A stretch of DNA of 62,554 bases from CAZTPC01 sp964615565 (lineage in GTDB: Bacteria; Patescibacteriota; Saccharimonadia; Saccharimonadales; AWTP1-31): contig CAZTPC010000004.1 of NCBI GenBank assembly GCA_964615565.1, forward strand, positions 1 to 62,554. The letters run 5' to 3'. The translations under genes and the position numbers were made by a program. The notes under the pieces were generated by a model. It was given only the letters and a program-made list of their open reading frames with translations. It was not told the DNA's origin and ran no database searches. Shown one piece after another: positions 15,506 to 24,723 of this stretch; the first letter of the stretch is position 1, and each line of letters begins with the position of its first letter.

Positions 15506-16364
15506 CGCAATCTCCTGGCTGAATATCTAACCTAGTTGTACCTCTGCGCCCGTTGCCACCGATTGTAATCAGCCCACGTTGCTCAGTACTACCACTATCA
15601 AAACAAACTTGTATTCCACTGTCCGGGTTCCGTTGTGCGCTAAACAATCCACCAAAATTTTGATCAAACTGTAGAATAAAATCGTCTCGGGTCGTAGCAT
15701 TAACTGTTGCAGCCACATCAACAGTCTGGGCTCCTGAAGCAATATCACCATTGTTATCTGCTGCAGCTAAACTACCCATAAATGCGATGCCTGAGGTGGA
15801 CTTCCAAATACTTCCTTCCTTGTATGCAATAAACCCTAGCCTTAGACCATCCTTAAGCATCTTGCCCTCGGTTGTCCGGGGATACTGTGTAGTGTAGTTT
15901 AGTGCTGCAATTGGTTCGATAATCTGTGGGTTTGCTTCGCTCATGTTCATTACTTCTCTGGCCGGCGCCCCAGATTGGCGACGCCCTACTACGTTATGGT
16001 AGAAGTAGTCTGCGCCATCAGTAAACTGCACAACCCGCCCGAGATACACACAACTTCCGTCGGTAGGCACTCCTCCTGGAGCGACAACAGCAAACGTAGG
16101 CTTAGCATTAGGGCCAGTGAGTGCACTGCACTTTCGATCAGTCGGTATAGTTGTTGCAAAATATCCGTTAGAAACGTTCAAGGACACAGATCCGAGTTGA
16201 GTGTTAATATCGTTAATCGACTGCTGAAACTGTGTTCTGTTCTGAGAACGTCCTAGAAGCCCTATAGCACTAATCAGCAAAGCCCCGGTAACGGCCAAGA
16301 CAATCATTACCTCTACAATAGTAAATCCACTCGTATTTTCTACGTGGTGTCGCCCACATTTCAT
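15483..16364 (-). CDS. Minor prepilin, GspH/FimT-like
   Basis: 293 residues, first gene of the four-pilin run. The prepilin motif is SG before FTIVEVMIVLAVTGALLIS, followed by a helix ending in QQSINDINTQLG and a large extracellular domain with cysteines near 58, 81 and the C-terminus. A GGTATACT box (plus 16371-16378) whose -10 ends six bases before the ATG predicts a leaderless transcript, so this pilin run has its own promoter within the pilus locus. Confidence 0.75.
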   Translation of the reverse strand: MKCGRHHVENTSGFTIVEVMIVLAVTGALLISAIGLLGRSQNRTQFQQSINDINTQLGSVSLNVSNGYFATTIPTDRKCSALTGPNAKPTFAVVAPGGVPTDGSCVYLGRVVQFTDGADYFYHNVVGRRQSGAPAREVMNMSEANPQIIEPIAALNYTTQYPRTTEGKMLKDGLRLGFIAYKEGSIWKSTSGIAFMGSLAAADNNGDIASGAQTVDVAATVNATTRDDFILQFDQNFGGLFSAQRNPDSGIQVCFDSGSTEQRGLITIGGNGRRGTTRLDIQPGDCDAINPIP

Positions 16365-16370
16365 ATCGTT

Positions 16371-16378
16371 AGTATACC
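16371..16378 (-). promoter_or_regulatory. Extended -10 box for the minor pilin genes
   Basis: Minus-strand GGTATACT; the -10 ends six bases before ATG 16364. No Shine-Dalgarno is present, so a leaderless start is predicted. Confidence 0.6.
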
Positions 16379-16399
16379 ATAAGCATATTCGATATACCC

Positions 16400-17224
16400 C
16401 TATAAACCGGCCACTCGTAGGTACCAGTGAATCATATCTGCGCCTGCAAGTTTAGTAATAATCGTTGCCAGCACCAGGAATGGTCCGAACGGTAGTTGCT
16501 GCTTAATTGTTAATTTTTTAAAACTGAGTGCCGGGAGCGCAGCAAGCACACCAAGAAGCGATGCCAGAAAGAGGAGCAGAAAGCTTTGATCTGGGCGGCC
16601 CAGTATTAGCCCAAGTAGTGCACCAAGCTTCACATCCCCTCCCCCTATCCATTTACCCTTTGATATTTGAAAGATTACCCAAAAGATACCACCAGCAATA
16701 GCTGTCGAAAGTAGTAGGTTCACCACAACAACAGTATCTAGAGCACCCTGAATCCCATATGCAGTCAGTTCGAGAGCCACCGCAAGTGCTAACGGTAGCA
16801 GCATCTTATTAGGTAGTATGTACCAACGGATATCGTACACAGAAAGAGCAATCAAGCACGTTAGCTGAAATAGCCATAGACCTAGCGTAATTAGTGGCCA
16901 GGCGCCAGTAATCGGCCCCCATGACAGATACGAAATCACGAACAGCAGTGTAGTAAGTAATTCTACTGCAGGATACTGCCAAGATATCTTTGCCTTGCAG
17001 TACCTACACTTGCCACGAAGCGAAAGCCAGCTCAACAACGGCACGAGGTCGATCGGAGATAGTTCGTGCCCACAGTCGACACACATGGACCTACCATGGA
17101 GCAATGAATACTTTGACTTGGTCTTAACAGACCTAGCATTCTGCTGCTTATACACCCGCCATACCCACGCATTAATAAAGCTCCCGAGACACAGCCCCAG
17201 TACAATGATAATTAACATAAGCAT
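16400..17224 (-). CDS. pilD: Prepilin peptidase / N-methyltransferase
   Basis: PilD cleaves the short prepilin leader at the inner membrane and methylates the new N-terminus. The 274 residues contain the zinc-binding pairs Cys48/Cys51 and Cys73/Cys76, the two catalytic aspartates Asp131 (YDIRWYILPNKM) and Asp197 (GGGDVKLGALLG), and about seven hydrophobic spans. It probably processes PilA and the four minor pilins of this locus. A TAGCAT box ends six bases before the ATG. The gene follows the pilA terminator. Confidence 0.92.
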   Translation of the reverse strand: MLMLIIIVLGLCLGSFINAWVWRVYKQQNARSVKTKSKYSLLHGRSMCVDCGHELSPIDLVPLLSWLSLRGKCRYCKAKISWQYPAVELLTTLLFVISYLSWGPITGAWPLITLGLWLFQLTCLIALSVYDIRWYILPNKMLLPLALAVALELTAYGIQGALDTVVVVNLLLSTAIAGGIFWVIFQISKGKWIGGGDVKLGALLGLILGRPDQSFLLLFLASLLGVLAALPALSFKKLTIKQQLPFGPFLVLATIITKLAGADMIHWYLRVAGL

Positions 17225-17242
17225 AGTAGTATGCTATCACAT

Positions 17243-17268
17243 AAAAACAGCCCTTTCGGGCTGTTTTT
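17243..17268 (-). terminator. Terminator after pilA
   Basis: AAAAACAGCCC, loop GAAA, GGGCTGTTTTT on the minus strand. It separates the assembly/pilA transcript from pilD and the minor pilin genes. The symmetrical A and T runs mean that it could work in both directions. Confidence 0.85.
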
Positions 17269-17287
17269 ATCTTGCTCTTGGAGTCTA

Positions 17288-17806
17288 CTAGACTTCTTGG
17301 CAAACTGGAGTTGGCGCGCCACCTGCTTCTAGCAGATATTGGACAGCCATTCGTCGTACCTGTGTGTTGGCGGTAGTACCACCAGCTACAGTTGTGCTAC
17401 ATGTGGCGCCTGTCACCACTTGGATGCTACCAAGGTTGACGTTGTTAGCACCAGCTGGGATTGCAGCTTGTGTACCAGTTGCAGTTGTAAAGCTGTTAGC
17501 ACCGATGGTTGTACCAGCAGCAACTAATGTGTATTGCCCTAGGTTACCAGCACTGTTAATAACTGCGGTCTGGTTGGCGTTACCTGTACCAGGAGTGAAC
17601 AGAACACCGTTGTTGTTAGTCACCCACTCGTTTAGCGCAGTTGTGATACGGCCAGCGTCGTTACGACGTTGTGTATTACGGCTGTTTCGCTGTAGTGCAG
17701 GCACTGCAAGGAATACGATCAACATGATCAAGCCAGCAATAGCCAACACAATCAAGACTTCGATAATAGTGAAGCCTTCGTTACGTTTTTTAATTTTTTG
17801 TAGCAT
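17288..17806 (-). CDS. pilA: Type IV major pilin candidate
   Basis: 172 residues: a short basic leader MLQKIKKRNEG, then FTIIEVLIVLAIAGLIMLIVFL with Glu at +5, the alpha-1 helix continuing through RNSRNTQRRNDAGRITTALNEW, and a Gly/Thr/Ala-rich globular part. Two cysteines near the C-terminus (GATC and PVCQEV) could form the disulphide loop of type IV pilins. Its place right after pilC, the strong terminator behind it and an AGGGGG Shine-Dalgarno suggest high expression, so it is the best major pilin candidate. Confidence 0.85.
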   Translation of the reverse strand: MLQKIKKRNEGFTIIEVLIVLAIAGLIMLIVFLAVPALQRNSRNTQRRNDAGRITTALNEWVTNNNGVLFTPGTGNANQTAVINSAGNLGQYTLVAAGTTIGANSFTTATGTQAAIPAGANNVNLGSIQVVTGATCSTTVAGGTTANTQVRRMAVQYLLEAGGAPTPVCQEV

Positions 17807-17894
17807 GTATGTATGCCCCCTACATTTAGTTACATTGTTATGATGCTATCAATATATGATGCTCATGGTTAAATTGCAAGTGTTTTTGGGACTT

Positions 17895-19112
17895 CTACTT
17901 GATGAAGTTTTGCCCAGCGAGGCTATATATTGGCAATAGTACTGCAGCGACAATAATGAAGGCAAAGACACCAAGCACAACCATTAGAACTGGTTCGATA
18001 ATACTAGAGACGTTACGAATCTGTGTGTCCACCTCTTTCTCGTAATAGTCTGCAATCTTCTCAAGCATGGCTTCCATAGCTCCAGATTGTTCACCAATTC
18101 GAAGCATATTTGGTACGAGCTCAAGGAAATTAGGATCCCCGTCTAGCGAATCGGACAAAGCTTTACCACCCTTAACCTTCTCTGATGCTTTCTTTAGAGA
18201 ATCTTCTACATGGACGTTGCTAATGGCATCTCCGGTAATCTGTAGCATCTGAAGAAGCGGCACGCCGCTACTTACCAGTGTTGCTCCAGTGCGGGCAAAT
18301 CGCGCCATATATAACTTCATAAACAGCGGTCCGATTGGCCAGGCCTTCATCTTTACACTATCAAAGAACTTCTTACCTTCATCGGTGGTTGCCCAACGGC
18401 TTCCAATGAATAAAACCCCGGCCATTACAGTCAGTGCAATATACCAATACTTTGTCAGGAAGTGCGAGAGTGCAAGAAGTATTCTGGTGACGAGCGGAAG
18501 CGATGCACCAGGAAGATCCTGATATAACACCTCAACTTGTGGCAAGACCTTAACGACCATGAACCCCACAACGAGCCCCATGACTGCCAAAACAACCGCT
18601 GGGTAGATCATTGCGCCACGTACTTTGCTGAGGATTTCGGCATCTTTCTCTTGTTGGTTTGCGAGTCGCTCTAATGCCTTGTCGAGTGTACCGGATGCTT
18701 CACCGGCAGCCACCATACTCACAAATACCTTGTTAAAAGCAGTCGGATGATGGCCGAGAGAAACCGAAAGCGCAGAACCCCCTTCTACGTCGGAGATAAC
18801 TTGAGTAACGACAACTTTGAGAGTTTTATTCTGAGTCTGATTAGCAACGTTTCGAAGACTCTGTACAAGTGGCAGACCGGCATTAATAAGCGTGGATAAC
18901 TGTCTCGAGAATAGCACCTTGTCGGCAGTCTTAATTCGGTTAGTAAATTTACTAATCCCGCTATTCTCTAGGCTAACTTGCTTAATACTTAAAGGGGCCA
19001 TACCCTTATCGCGGATAAGCTTGGCGGCTGCTTGCTCACTGTCAGCAGATACAGTTGAATGGACTTTATTCCCATCTGCACTGTTTCGGGCTGTGTACTC
19101 AAACGTCAACAT
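17895..19112 (-). CDS. pilC: Type IV pilus inner-membrane platform protein PilC
   Basis: 405 residues with two GspF-type domains (about 70-195 and 275-395) and three hydrophobic spans near 168-195, 220-240 and 370-400. Typical stretches are FSRQLSTLINAGLPLVQSLR, MVAAGEASGTLDKAL and LRIGEQSGAMEAMLEKIADYYE. PilC couples the cytoplasmic PilB and PilT motors to pilin insertion. The ATG lies one base after the pilT stop, so the two genes form one operon. Confidence 0.95.
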   Translation of the reverse strand: MLTFEYTARNSADGNKVHSTVSADSEQAAAKLIRDKGMAPLSIKQVSLENSGISKFTNRIKTADKVLFSRQLSTLINAGLPLVQSLRNVANQTQNKTLKVVVTQVISDVEGGSALSVSLGHHPTAFNKVFVSMVAAGEASGTLDKALERLANQQEKDAEILSKVRGAMIYPAVVLAVMGLVVGFMVVKVLPQVEVLYQDLPGASLPLVTRILLALSHFLTKYWYIALTVMAGVLFIGSRWATTDEGKKFFDSVKMKAWPIGPLFMKLYMARFARTGATLVSSGVPLLQMLQITGDAISNVHVEDSLKKASEKVKGGKALSDSLDGDPNFLELVPNMLRIGEQSGAMEAMLEKIADYYEKEVDTQIRNVSSIIEPVLMVVLGVFAFIIVAAVLLPIYSLAGQNFIK

Positions 19113-19113
19113 A

Positions 19114-20175
19114 TTAACTTCTCATTAACCTATCTAGCTCTTCGAGGTCAACTGCATAGTTGCGGGCTTCTTCGTACGTAATAGTTCCGTTATGAATGAG
19201 TGTAACCAATGTTTTATCCATAGACTGCATTCCAAACTCTGCCCCAGTCTGGATAACTGCCTCTAGCTGATGGCTCTTGCCTTCACGAATGATGTTTCGA
19301 ACTGCTGGAGTTGCTACGAGTATTTCAGCAGATGCGATACGACCACCGCCAATTGATGGGATAAGTCGTTGAGAGCAGATAGCCATAAGGATATTGGCCA
19401 GTTGTGAGCGAATCTGAGGCTGCTGGTGAGGCGGGAATACATCGATCATACGGTCGATAGATTGTGCAGCTGAGTTGGTGTGCAGCGTTGCAAAGACCAG
19501 GTGACCTGTTTCGGCAATAGTAATGGCCGAGCTAATGGTTTCGAGGTCACGCATTTCTCCAATGAGTACGACATCTGGGTCCTGTCGCAAGCTAGAGCGG
19601 AGAGCTGCAGAGAAAGAATACGTATCATAGTGAACTTCACGCTGGACAATGACAGATTTGATGGACTTGTGCGTAAATTCGATTGGGTCTTCGATGGTCA
19701 CAATATGCGTTGCACGCTCGTGGTTAATCTTGTTAACCAAGGCTGCGAGTGATGTAGACTTGCCTGAACCTGTTGGACCAGTGACTAATACGAGGCCGCG
19801 TGGGTAGTCAGCAAATTTATTCACAATCGGTGGCAAGCCAAGTTGCTCGATACTTAGAATCTCGTTAGGGATAAGACGAAGTGCCGCAGCTAAGTTACCT
19901 CGTTCGTGGAAGGCGTTTACACGGAAACGTCCAAGGTCGCCAAAGGCGAATGAAAAGTCGAACTCTTTATCTTTGAGAAGGATCTGCTTTTGATCTTCGT
20001 CCAGGATTGCGAATACAAGCGCCTCGAGAGTTTCTTCGGTAAGCGGTTCGGTACCGTTTACTGGCATCAGTGCGCCATCAACACGGAGCATAGGTGGCAA
20101 GCCAACTTGCAGGTGAAGATCAGAAGCCTTCTTCTTGATGACTTCTTCTAATAGTATTTCGATTCGTGGTTGCAT
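19114..20175 (-). CDS. pilT: Pilus retraction ATPase PilT
   Basis: 353 residues. Walker A GPTGSGKST, Asp box, Walker B region DPDVVLIGEMRD and the PilT-specific AVRNIIREGKSHQLEAVIQTG near the C-terminus are all present. PilT is a hexameric ATPase that depolymerises the pilus and powers twitching. Its presence means that the pili are probably retractile, as expected for attachment or DNA uptake. It lies between pilB and pilC. Confidence 0.95.
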   Translation of the reverse strand: MQPRIEILLEEVIKKKASDLHLQVGLPPMLRVDGALMPVNGTEPLTEETLEALVFAILDEDQKQILLKDKEFDFSFAFGDLGRFRVNAFHERGNLAAALRLIPNEILSIEQLGLPPIVNKFADYPRGLVLVTGPTGSGKSTSLAALVNKINHERATHIVTIEDPIEFTHKSIKSVIVQREVHYDTYSFSAALRSSLRQDPDVVLIGEMRDLETISSAITIAETGHLVFATLHTNSAAQSIDRMIDVFPPHQQPQIRSQLANILMAICSQRLIPSIGGGRIASAEILVATPAVRNIIREGKSHQLEAVIQTGAEFGMQSMDKTLVTLIHNGTITYEEARNYAVDLEELDRLMRS

Positions 20176-20204
20176 GTATTCCCTACCCCTTTTAGTCTGC
20201 CGAC

Positions 20205-21998
20205 TTATGCGCTGTCTGTGGCTGCTACCCGATTAACTTCGTTTAACGTAGTCTGACCTGTTAGTGCCTTGAGATATCCGTCTTCTCGCATGGTAACCAT
20301 ACCTTCGGCGCGAGCCTGTTTTTGGATCTCTGCACTGGTCGAACGCTTGAGGATAAGATTCTGGATGGCTTCGCTAATCTCGAAGACTTCGTATAGTCCC
20401 ATCCGCCCCTTATATCCACCAGGCGTTTCGGGAGCATCATTGCCCTTGAACAAAGTATAAGCGTTTTGGGTGGCCAGAGGCAAGTTATCGTAACCTAAAT
20501 CTTGCCCAGCCTTCACTAAATCGGCTGCCGTTTGAGGGAGTAATGCACCGAGTGTTGCCTTTACCGCCACGGTTTCGGCCTGGTCTGACTGATATGTGGT
20601 CTTCTGCTCGCTTGTTCGTCTAACAAGGCGCTGACCAATAACTGTGTGTACCGTACTCGCAATCAGGAATGGCTCAATACCCATGTCAAGCAAACGCGGG
20701 AGAATTCCAGCTGCCGAGTTGGTGTGGAGCGTACTAAACACGAGGTGTCCCGTTAGCGCTGCTTGCACCGCCAATTGGGCAGTTTCTTTATCACGAATTT
20801 CTCCAACCATCACAACGTCAGGGTCCTGACGAAGAATAGATCGCAGTCCATTTGCGAAGGTTAGTCCAACCTCTGCATTAACTTGGATCTGGTTGATGCC
20901 GGCCATCTTGTACTCGACCGGGTCCTCGAGGGTAACAATGTTGATAGTGTCGCTCTTAATCTCATTGAGCAGAGCGTAGAGTGAGGTCGACTTACCTGAT
21001 CCAGTAGGACCACTTGTTAAGATCATCCCGTTTGGCTGATCTAGAGCCTTCTTAATGGTTCGTAGTGCCCTACCGTGGTAGCCCATGTCGGACAGGTTGA
21101 GGCTCGTACCACTCTTATCGAGCAAACGAATAACCACTTGCTCGCCCCATACCACCGGGCTGATAGCAATACGAAGGTCGATGGCATGGTTCTCTACCAT
21201 AATTGTAAAGCTACCATCCTGAGGAATGCGGTGTTCATCGATCTTTAGGTTGGACAAAATCTTAATACGCGAAACTAGTGGCGCTTCGGTACTCTTTGGA
21301 AGCTTCATGATCTCACGAAGCACACCATCGATTCGAGCGCGGATCTTCAGCACTTTCTCTAGCGGTTCAATATGGATGTCGCTCGCCCGGTTTTTGGCGG
21401 CGTACTCTAGGATGGTCGAAAGCGCTTTGCTAATTGGGGAGTCTTGAACAATAGTCTGTACTGAGTTCTTATCCGAATCGGCCTTCTTATCTGCCTCGTC
21501 TTGACCAGCCGCAGCTTCAGCGGTTGCCTTAAGGTCGACCATTCGGTTATCGAGCCGCTCACTATATTGCTTGAGAATTCGCTTAATACCTTCTTCGCTC
21601 GCTGAGTACACCTTAAGTGGGCGGCCGATCTTATTAGCCAAGAAGTCAGCAGCCTGGACGTTATCGGCATCGAGCATAGCTACGACTAAACGGTGCTGCA
21701 TCTCTCCAAGCGGTACTGCCATATACCGCTCGGCAATCTCCTGAGGGAGCAAGGCTAGAACATCGGCATCGATTCGTGCGTCACTGAGATTCACGTATGG
21801 TACGTTAGCAATTTTGGCATTTGTTCGCGTTAGGTCTTCGTTGGTAACAATACCATCACTCACTAACAGGCTCAGCATCGGGGTGTTTTGAGCTTCGGCC
21901 TTTACGCGTAATTGCTCAAGTGCCTCGTCGGTAATAAGGCCTTGTTCTATGAGGTCTTCTTCGACTTGTTTTTGAGCGGTTGAGGAAAGAACGCTCAT
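20205..21998 (-). CDS. pilB: Pilus extension ATPase PilB lacking the zinc tetracysteine motif
   Basis: 597 residues: an N-terminal MshEN-type region (about 1-150), a linker, and the ATPase with GPTGSGKST, TLEDPVEYK, DPDVVMVGEIRD and GHLVFSTLHTNSA. In most PilB/GspE proteins four cysteines bind zinc between QRLVR and GYKGRMGLYEV; here that interval has none. The function, pilus polymerisation, is not in doubt. The spacing to pilT (29 bases) and orf86 (nine bases) supports one operon. Confidence 0.95.
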   Translation of the reverse strand: MSVLSSTAQKQVEEDLIEQGLITDEALEQLRVKAEAQNTPMLSLLVSDGIVTNEDLTRTNAKIANVPYVNLSDARIDADVLALLPQEIAERYMAVPLGEMQHRLVVAMLDADNVQAADFLANKIGRPLKVYSASEEGIKRILKQYSERLDNRMVDLKATAEAAAGQDEADKKADSDKNSVQTIVQDSPISKALSTILEYAAKNRASDIHIEPLEKVLKIRARIDGVLREIMKLPKSTEAPLVSRIKILSNLKIDEHRIPQDGSFTIMVENHAIDLRIAISPVVWGEQVVIRLLDKSGTSLNLSDMGYHGRALRTIKKALDQPNGMILTSGPTGSGKSTSLYALLNEIKSDTINIVTLEDPVEYKMAGINQIQVNAEVGLTFANGLRSILRQDPDVVMVGEIRDKETAQLAVQAALTGHLVFSTLHTNSAAGILPRLLDMGIEPFLIASTVHTVIGQRLVRRTSEQKTTYQSDQAETVAVKATLGALLPQTAADLVKAGQDLGYDNLPLATQNAYTLFKGNDAPETPGGYKGRMGLYEVFEISEAIQNLILKRSTSAEIQKQARAEGMVTMREDGYLKALTGQTTLNEVNRVAATDSA

Positions 21999-22007
21999 AA
22001 TCTAATT

Positions 22008-22268
22008 TTACTGAGCTCCGTTACTGAATGGGGTTCCGTTGCCAGGGTTATCCCCGATCTGGATAAGCTTAGTTGGGTTAATTGCATTCTTATTGAAGTA
22101 CTTGTTATCACTTGTCGGCACACTAAACTCAGCAGATATCGGCTCGACTATCTCTGCTTCTTGTTTCTTGTTCTGTGCTGGGGTAATGAGATAGTTTGAT
22201 GCAATCACCGAGAAAACTGCTGTCACGATACCCACGACAACAAAGAGGGCTATATCTTTTTGTTTCAC
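22008..22268 (-). CDS. Small membrane protein of the pilus operon (PilP-position)
   Basis: 86 residues: one N-terminal membrane span (about 7-27) and a polar, Pro/Asn-rich extracellular tail with no cysteine. It occupies the place of pilP after pilO, but there is no lipobox or recognisable PilP fold, and an outer-membrane secretin partner would not be expected in a cell without an outer membrane. The start is GTG, overlapping the pilO stop by four bases (GTGA). Its likely role is to bind or stabilise the PilN-PilO pair. Confidence 0.65.
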   Translation of the reverse strand: MKQKDIALFVVVGIVTAVFSVIASNYLITPAQNKKQEAEIVEPISAEFSVPTSDNKYFNKNAINPTKLIQIGDNPGNGTPFSNGAQ

Positions 22269-22936
22269 TTCACTACCTCTTTCTTAATGCTCAAGGTCTT
22301 CTCTGGCTGGAAGTATGTCTTCACCTCAAGTGACAGATCCATCTCAGAGTTTCCACCCGATAGAGTCATGCGCTGAATATTGAATGGTCGAATTGATTTC
22401 TCGAAAACAGACACAAGATCTTGTGCTGAGGCGTATGAGCCAGTTACGCTAATCTGGAATGGCACCTCTACAGGAACAGGGTCACCACTCTCTGTAGCTG
22501 CGGCCTGCGCGACCTCATCGTCTGTACCAGAGATAGTCCCTTGAATCTTGCGGTCGTTAAGAATCTTTTCTAGACTGGATGCGAGCGCTGGGAAGTCATA
22601 CTTACTTGGCAGTGCATCAAGAACAAGTTTTGCGTTATCACCATCCTGGTCACCAGTACCACTAGGATTGCCATCAAGCATGTTAGTGCTGGCACCAACA
22701 AAATCTTTATAGGCAGTAACAAGTCCTTGGACCGATTTTACGTTCTCATTTAACTGATCACGTGCAGCTGCCTTTTTGGTAATCACTCTTGCCTGATAGC
22801 CCCTCTGAGCCCACAACGCCTTAGAAGATACGAGTGAGAAAACAGTAACGAAGACTGCTCCTGCCACAACAGCAACGATAGTTGCCTGAGCCTTATCGAT
22901 CTGCATTTTCTTGGTAACTAATTGTACTTTTGCCAT
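22265..22936 (-). CDS. pilO: Type IV pilus alignment protein PilO-like
   Basis: 223 residues: one membrane span near 17-40, a coiled-coil region (about 50-80) and a C-terminal ferredoxin-like domain with FQISVTGSYASAQDLVSVFEKSIRPFNIQRMTLSG shortened from the usual PilO pattern. It would pair with PilN around the PilM ring. It starts ten bases after the pilN stop and overlaps orf86. Confidence 0.8.
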   Translation of the reverse strand: MAKVQLVTKKMQIDKAQATIVAVVAGAVFVTVFSLVSSKALWAQRGYQARVITKKAAARDQLNENVKSVQGLVTAYKDFVGASTNMLDGNPSGTGDQDGDNAKLVLDALPSKYDFPALASSLEKILNDRKIQGTISGTDDEVAQAAATESGDPVPVEVPFQISVTGSYASAQDLVSVFEKSIRPFNIQRMTLSGGNSEMDLSLEVKTYFQPEKTLSIKKEVVK

Positions 22937-22945
22937 TGTCGCGTC

Positions 22946-23626
22946 CTACTGTTGTTTTGTTTCTGGCAATGCCTTAAATAGGTCAGTTGGCTTTTCTGTT
23001 TCTGACCTGTTCGAAATAATCTTCGGTACAGCCAGCTTAACATCGGACCTACTGTCAAAAATTACTGGTTTAAAGGTCAGCATAATCTGATATGTCGCTT
23101 CTTTTTCTGTTTTCGAGAAACTCGACAACACTACACCAGTGAACGGCTTATTGTCCTTGGCCCCTGTCCCATCGTCATACGTTGTGAACTTGAGGGTATC
23201 GACAAACTTGTTAATAGTTCCGAGACTGTCAGAAGTCCCTGATAGTGTAAGCTTTGATTCTGGATAGTTTAGCTCTACGTTACCAATAGCAACTTGTGAA
23301 GGAGTAAGCTGCGTTAGATATGTGAACAAGCGGCTTGTGACAGGCTTTTGATCATGAAGATCAGGTAAGCTTTTGAGTTGATTCTGAATGGTCAAGATCT
23401 TATCTAGATCTTCGGTGTTCTTTAGTGTTTTAGTACTATCTGCGATGTCATTATTGAGCCCTTTGATCTGCGCTTTCTGAAAAACAAATACGGTAAGGAA
23501 TAGCATAGTAAAGATAAATAAGGATGCTCCAGCTGCTAGCAAAGAGATAACGATAACCGAGTGTTTTTGTCGTTTAGCCTTTAGGTATTCCTGTTTTACT
23601 TCTGGGAGAAGGTTAAATTGGATCAT
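22946..23626 (-). CDS. pilN: Type IV pilus alignment protein PilN-like
   Basis: 226 residues. The N-terminus IQFNLLPEVKQEYLKAK is the PilM-binding INLLP motif of PilN. One membrane span (about 24-50) follows, then a coiled coil and a small C-terminal domain. The start overlaps the pilM stop (ATGA). Confidence 0.85.
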   Translation of the reverse strand: MIQFNLLPEVKQEYLKAKRQKHSVIVISLLAAGASLFIFTMLFLTVFVFQKAQIKGLNNDIADSTKTLKNTEDLDKILTIQNQLKSLPDLHDQKPVTSRLFTYLTQLTPSQVAIGNVELNYPESKLTLSGTSDSLGTINKFVDTLKFTTYDDGTGAKDNKPFTGVVLSSFSKTEKEATYQIMLTFKPVIFDSRSDVKLAVPKIISNRSETEKPTDLFKALPETKQQ

Positions 23627-24663
23627 GCGTCACGCTCCGCAAGCCCTGCAGCTACACCAAAGTGATTTGAAGCCGCTAGAAGTTCGGCCTGTCGATCTGC
23701 TGGGAATGAAACATTCCTCCAGGCGTTACCTATCTCTACATTAAGACCAAACTTGTTTGCCACGTAGAGTGGAAATTCTGGCAAAGCTGATGCCCCACCG
23801 GTCATGATTATTCGTTCGATCTTTGCCTCTGGGTATCGAGCCTGGAAGAATTTGATAGTCTTTTCCATCTCAGTAACCAAGATATCGATGGTACCAATAA
23901 TTGCATTGTAGATCTGACCCTCTAACTTGTCCTTGCTGAGGCCAAACTTGTTAACAAACTGCTGTGCCTGTTTTTCGTCGATACTTAAGTTCTGGATTGC
24001 AGCTCGAATGATTGCTTCGCTACCAGTTGGGATTGCGCGGGCTAAGTGAGGTGCGCCGTTCATAGTAACAACGATGTCTGTAGCTTTATTGCCGATATCT
24101 ACCACCATCTGTGGTGCGGCGGTGTTAAACGGTATCACTGCCCTACTAAGTGCAATGTGGTCTGGCTCAAAAGCAATAACGTTAAGCCCGATGGACTCTA
24201 GCATGTCGAGACGTCCTTCGATGAAGTCATTAGTTACGCTAGTAAGAAGTACTTCTACTTTTGATTTATCTTTTGGTGAATCTCCGAGAACCGCCCAGTC
24301 GATTTTTGAGTCGCCTATAGGCGTTGGAATAAGTGAGTCTGCCTGATACTGAATAGTCTTGGAGATCTCAGCGTCACTTAGATGATCGATATCTACAACT
24401 GTAGTGAAGACACGCTGTGATGGTAGCCCAACAGCCACGTTCTTGGTGGTAACTTTTGCTTGGGTAATAAGGTTCTTAATGGCTGCTGCTAATTTCTGCT
24501 GGTCAGCCTGAGCGTCACTTAAAGCAATGGTTGTATCAAGCGGCACGTATGCGTACTTGACTAGGGCCTTTGACTTCCCAGAGTTATGGAGCTCAACAAG
24601 ACGAACAGCGGTAGTCCCGATGTCGAGGCCAAAGAATTCGGATACCCCACTCAGTATGCTCAT
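23623..24663 (-). CDS. pilM: Type IV pilus assembly protein PilM (actin-like ATPase)
   Basis: 346 residues with an FtsA/actin-like fold: phosphate-1 motif FFGLDIGTTAVRLVEL, MVVDIGNKATDIVV and the adenosine motif IIMTGGASALPEFP. PilM binds the N-terminus of PilN on the cytoplasmic side and links it to PilB. It heads the assembly gene run; a TATACT box lies ten bases upstream (plus 24674-24679). Confidence 0.93.
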   Translation of the reverse strand: MSILSGVSEFFGLDIGTTAVRLVELHNSGKSKALVKYAYVPLDTTIALSDAQADQQKLAAAIKNLITQAKVTTKNVAVGLPSQRVFTTVVDIDHLSDAEISKTIQYQADSLIPTPIGDSKIDWAVLGDSPKDKSKVEVLLTSVTNDFIEGRLDMLESIGLNVIAFEPDHIALSRAVIPFNTAAPQMVVDIGNKATDIVVTMNGAPHLARAIPTGSEAIIRAAIQNLSIDEKQAQQFVNKFGLSKDKLEGQIYNAIIGTIDILVTEMEKTIKFFQARYPEAKIERIIMTGGASALPEFPLYVANKFGLNVEIGNAWRNVSFPADRQAELLAASNHFGVAAGLAERDA

Positions 24664-24723
24664 ATTACCCTTGAGTATAGCATAAGAACTATCTGTTGAT
24701 GCAAGTATTTTGGCATGTTTTGT

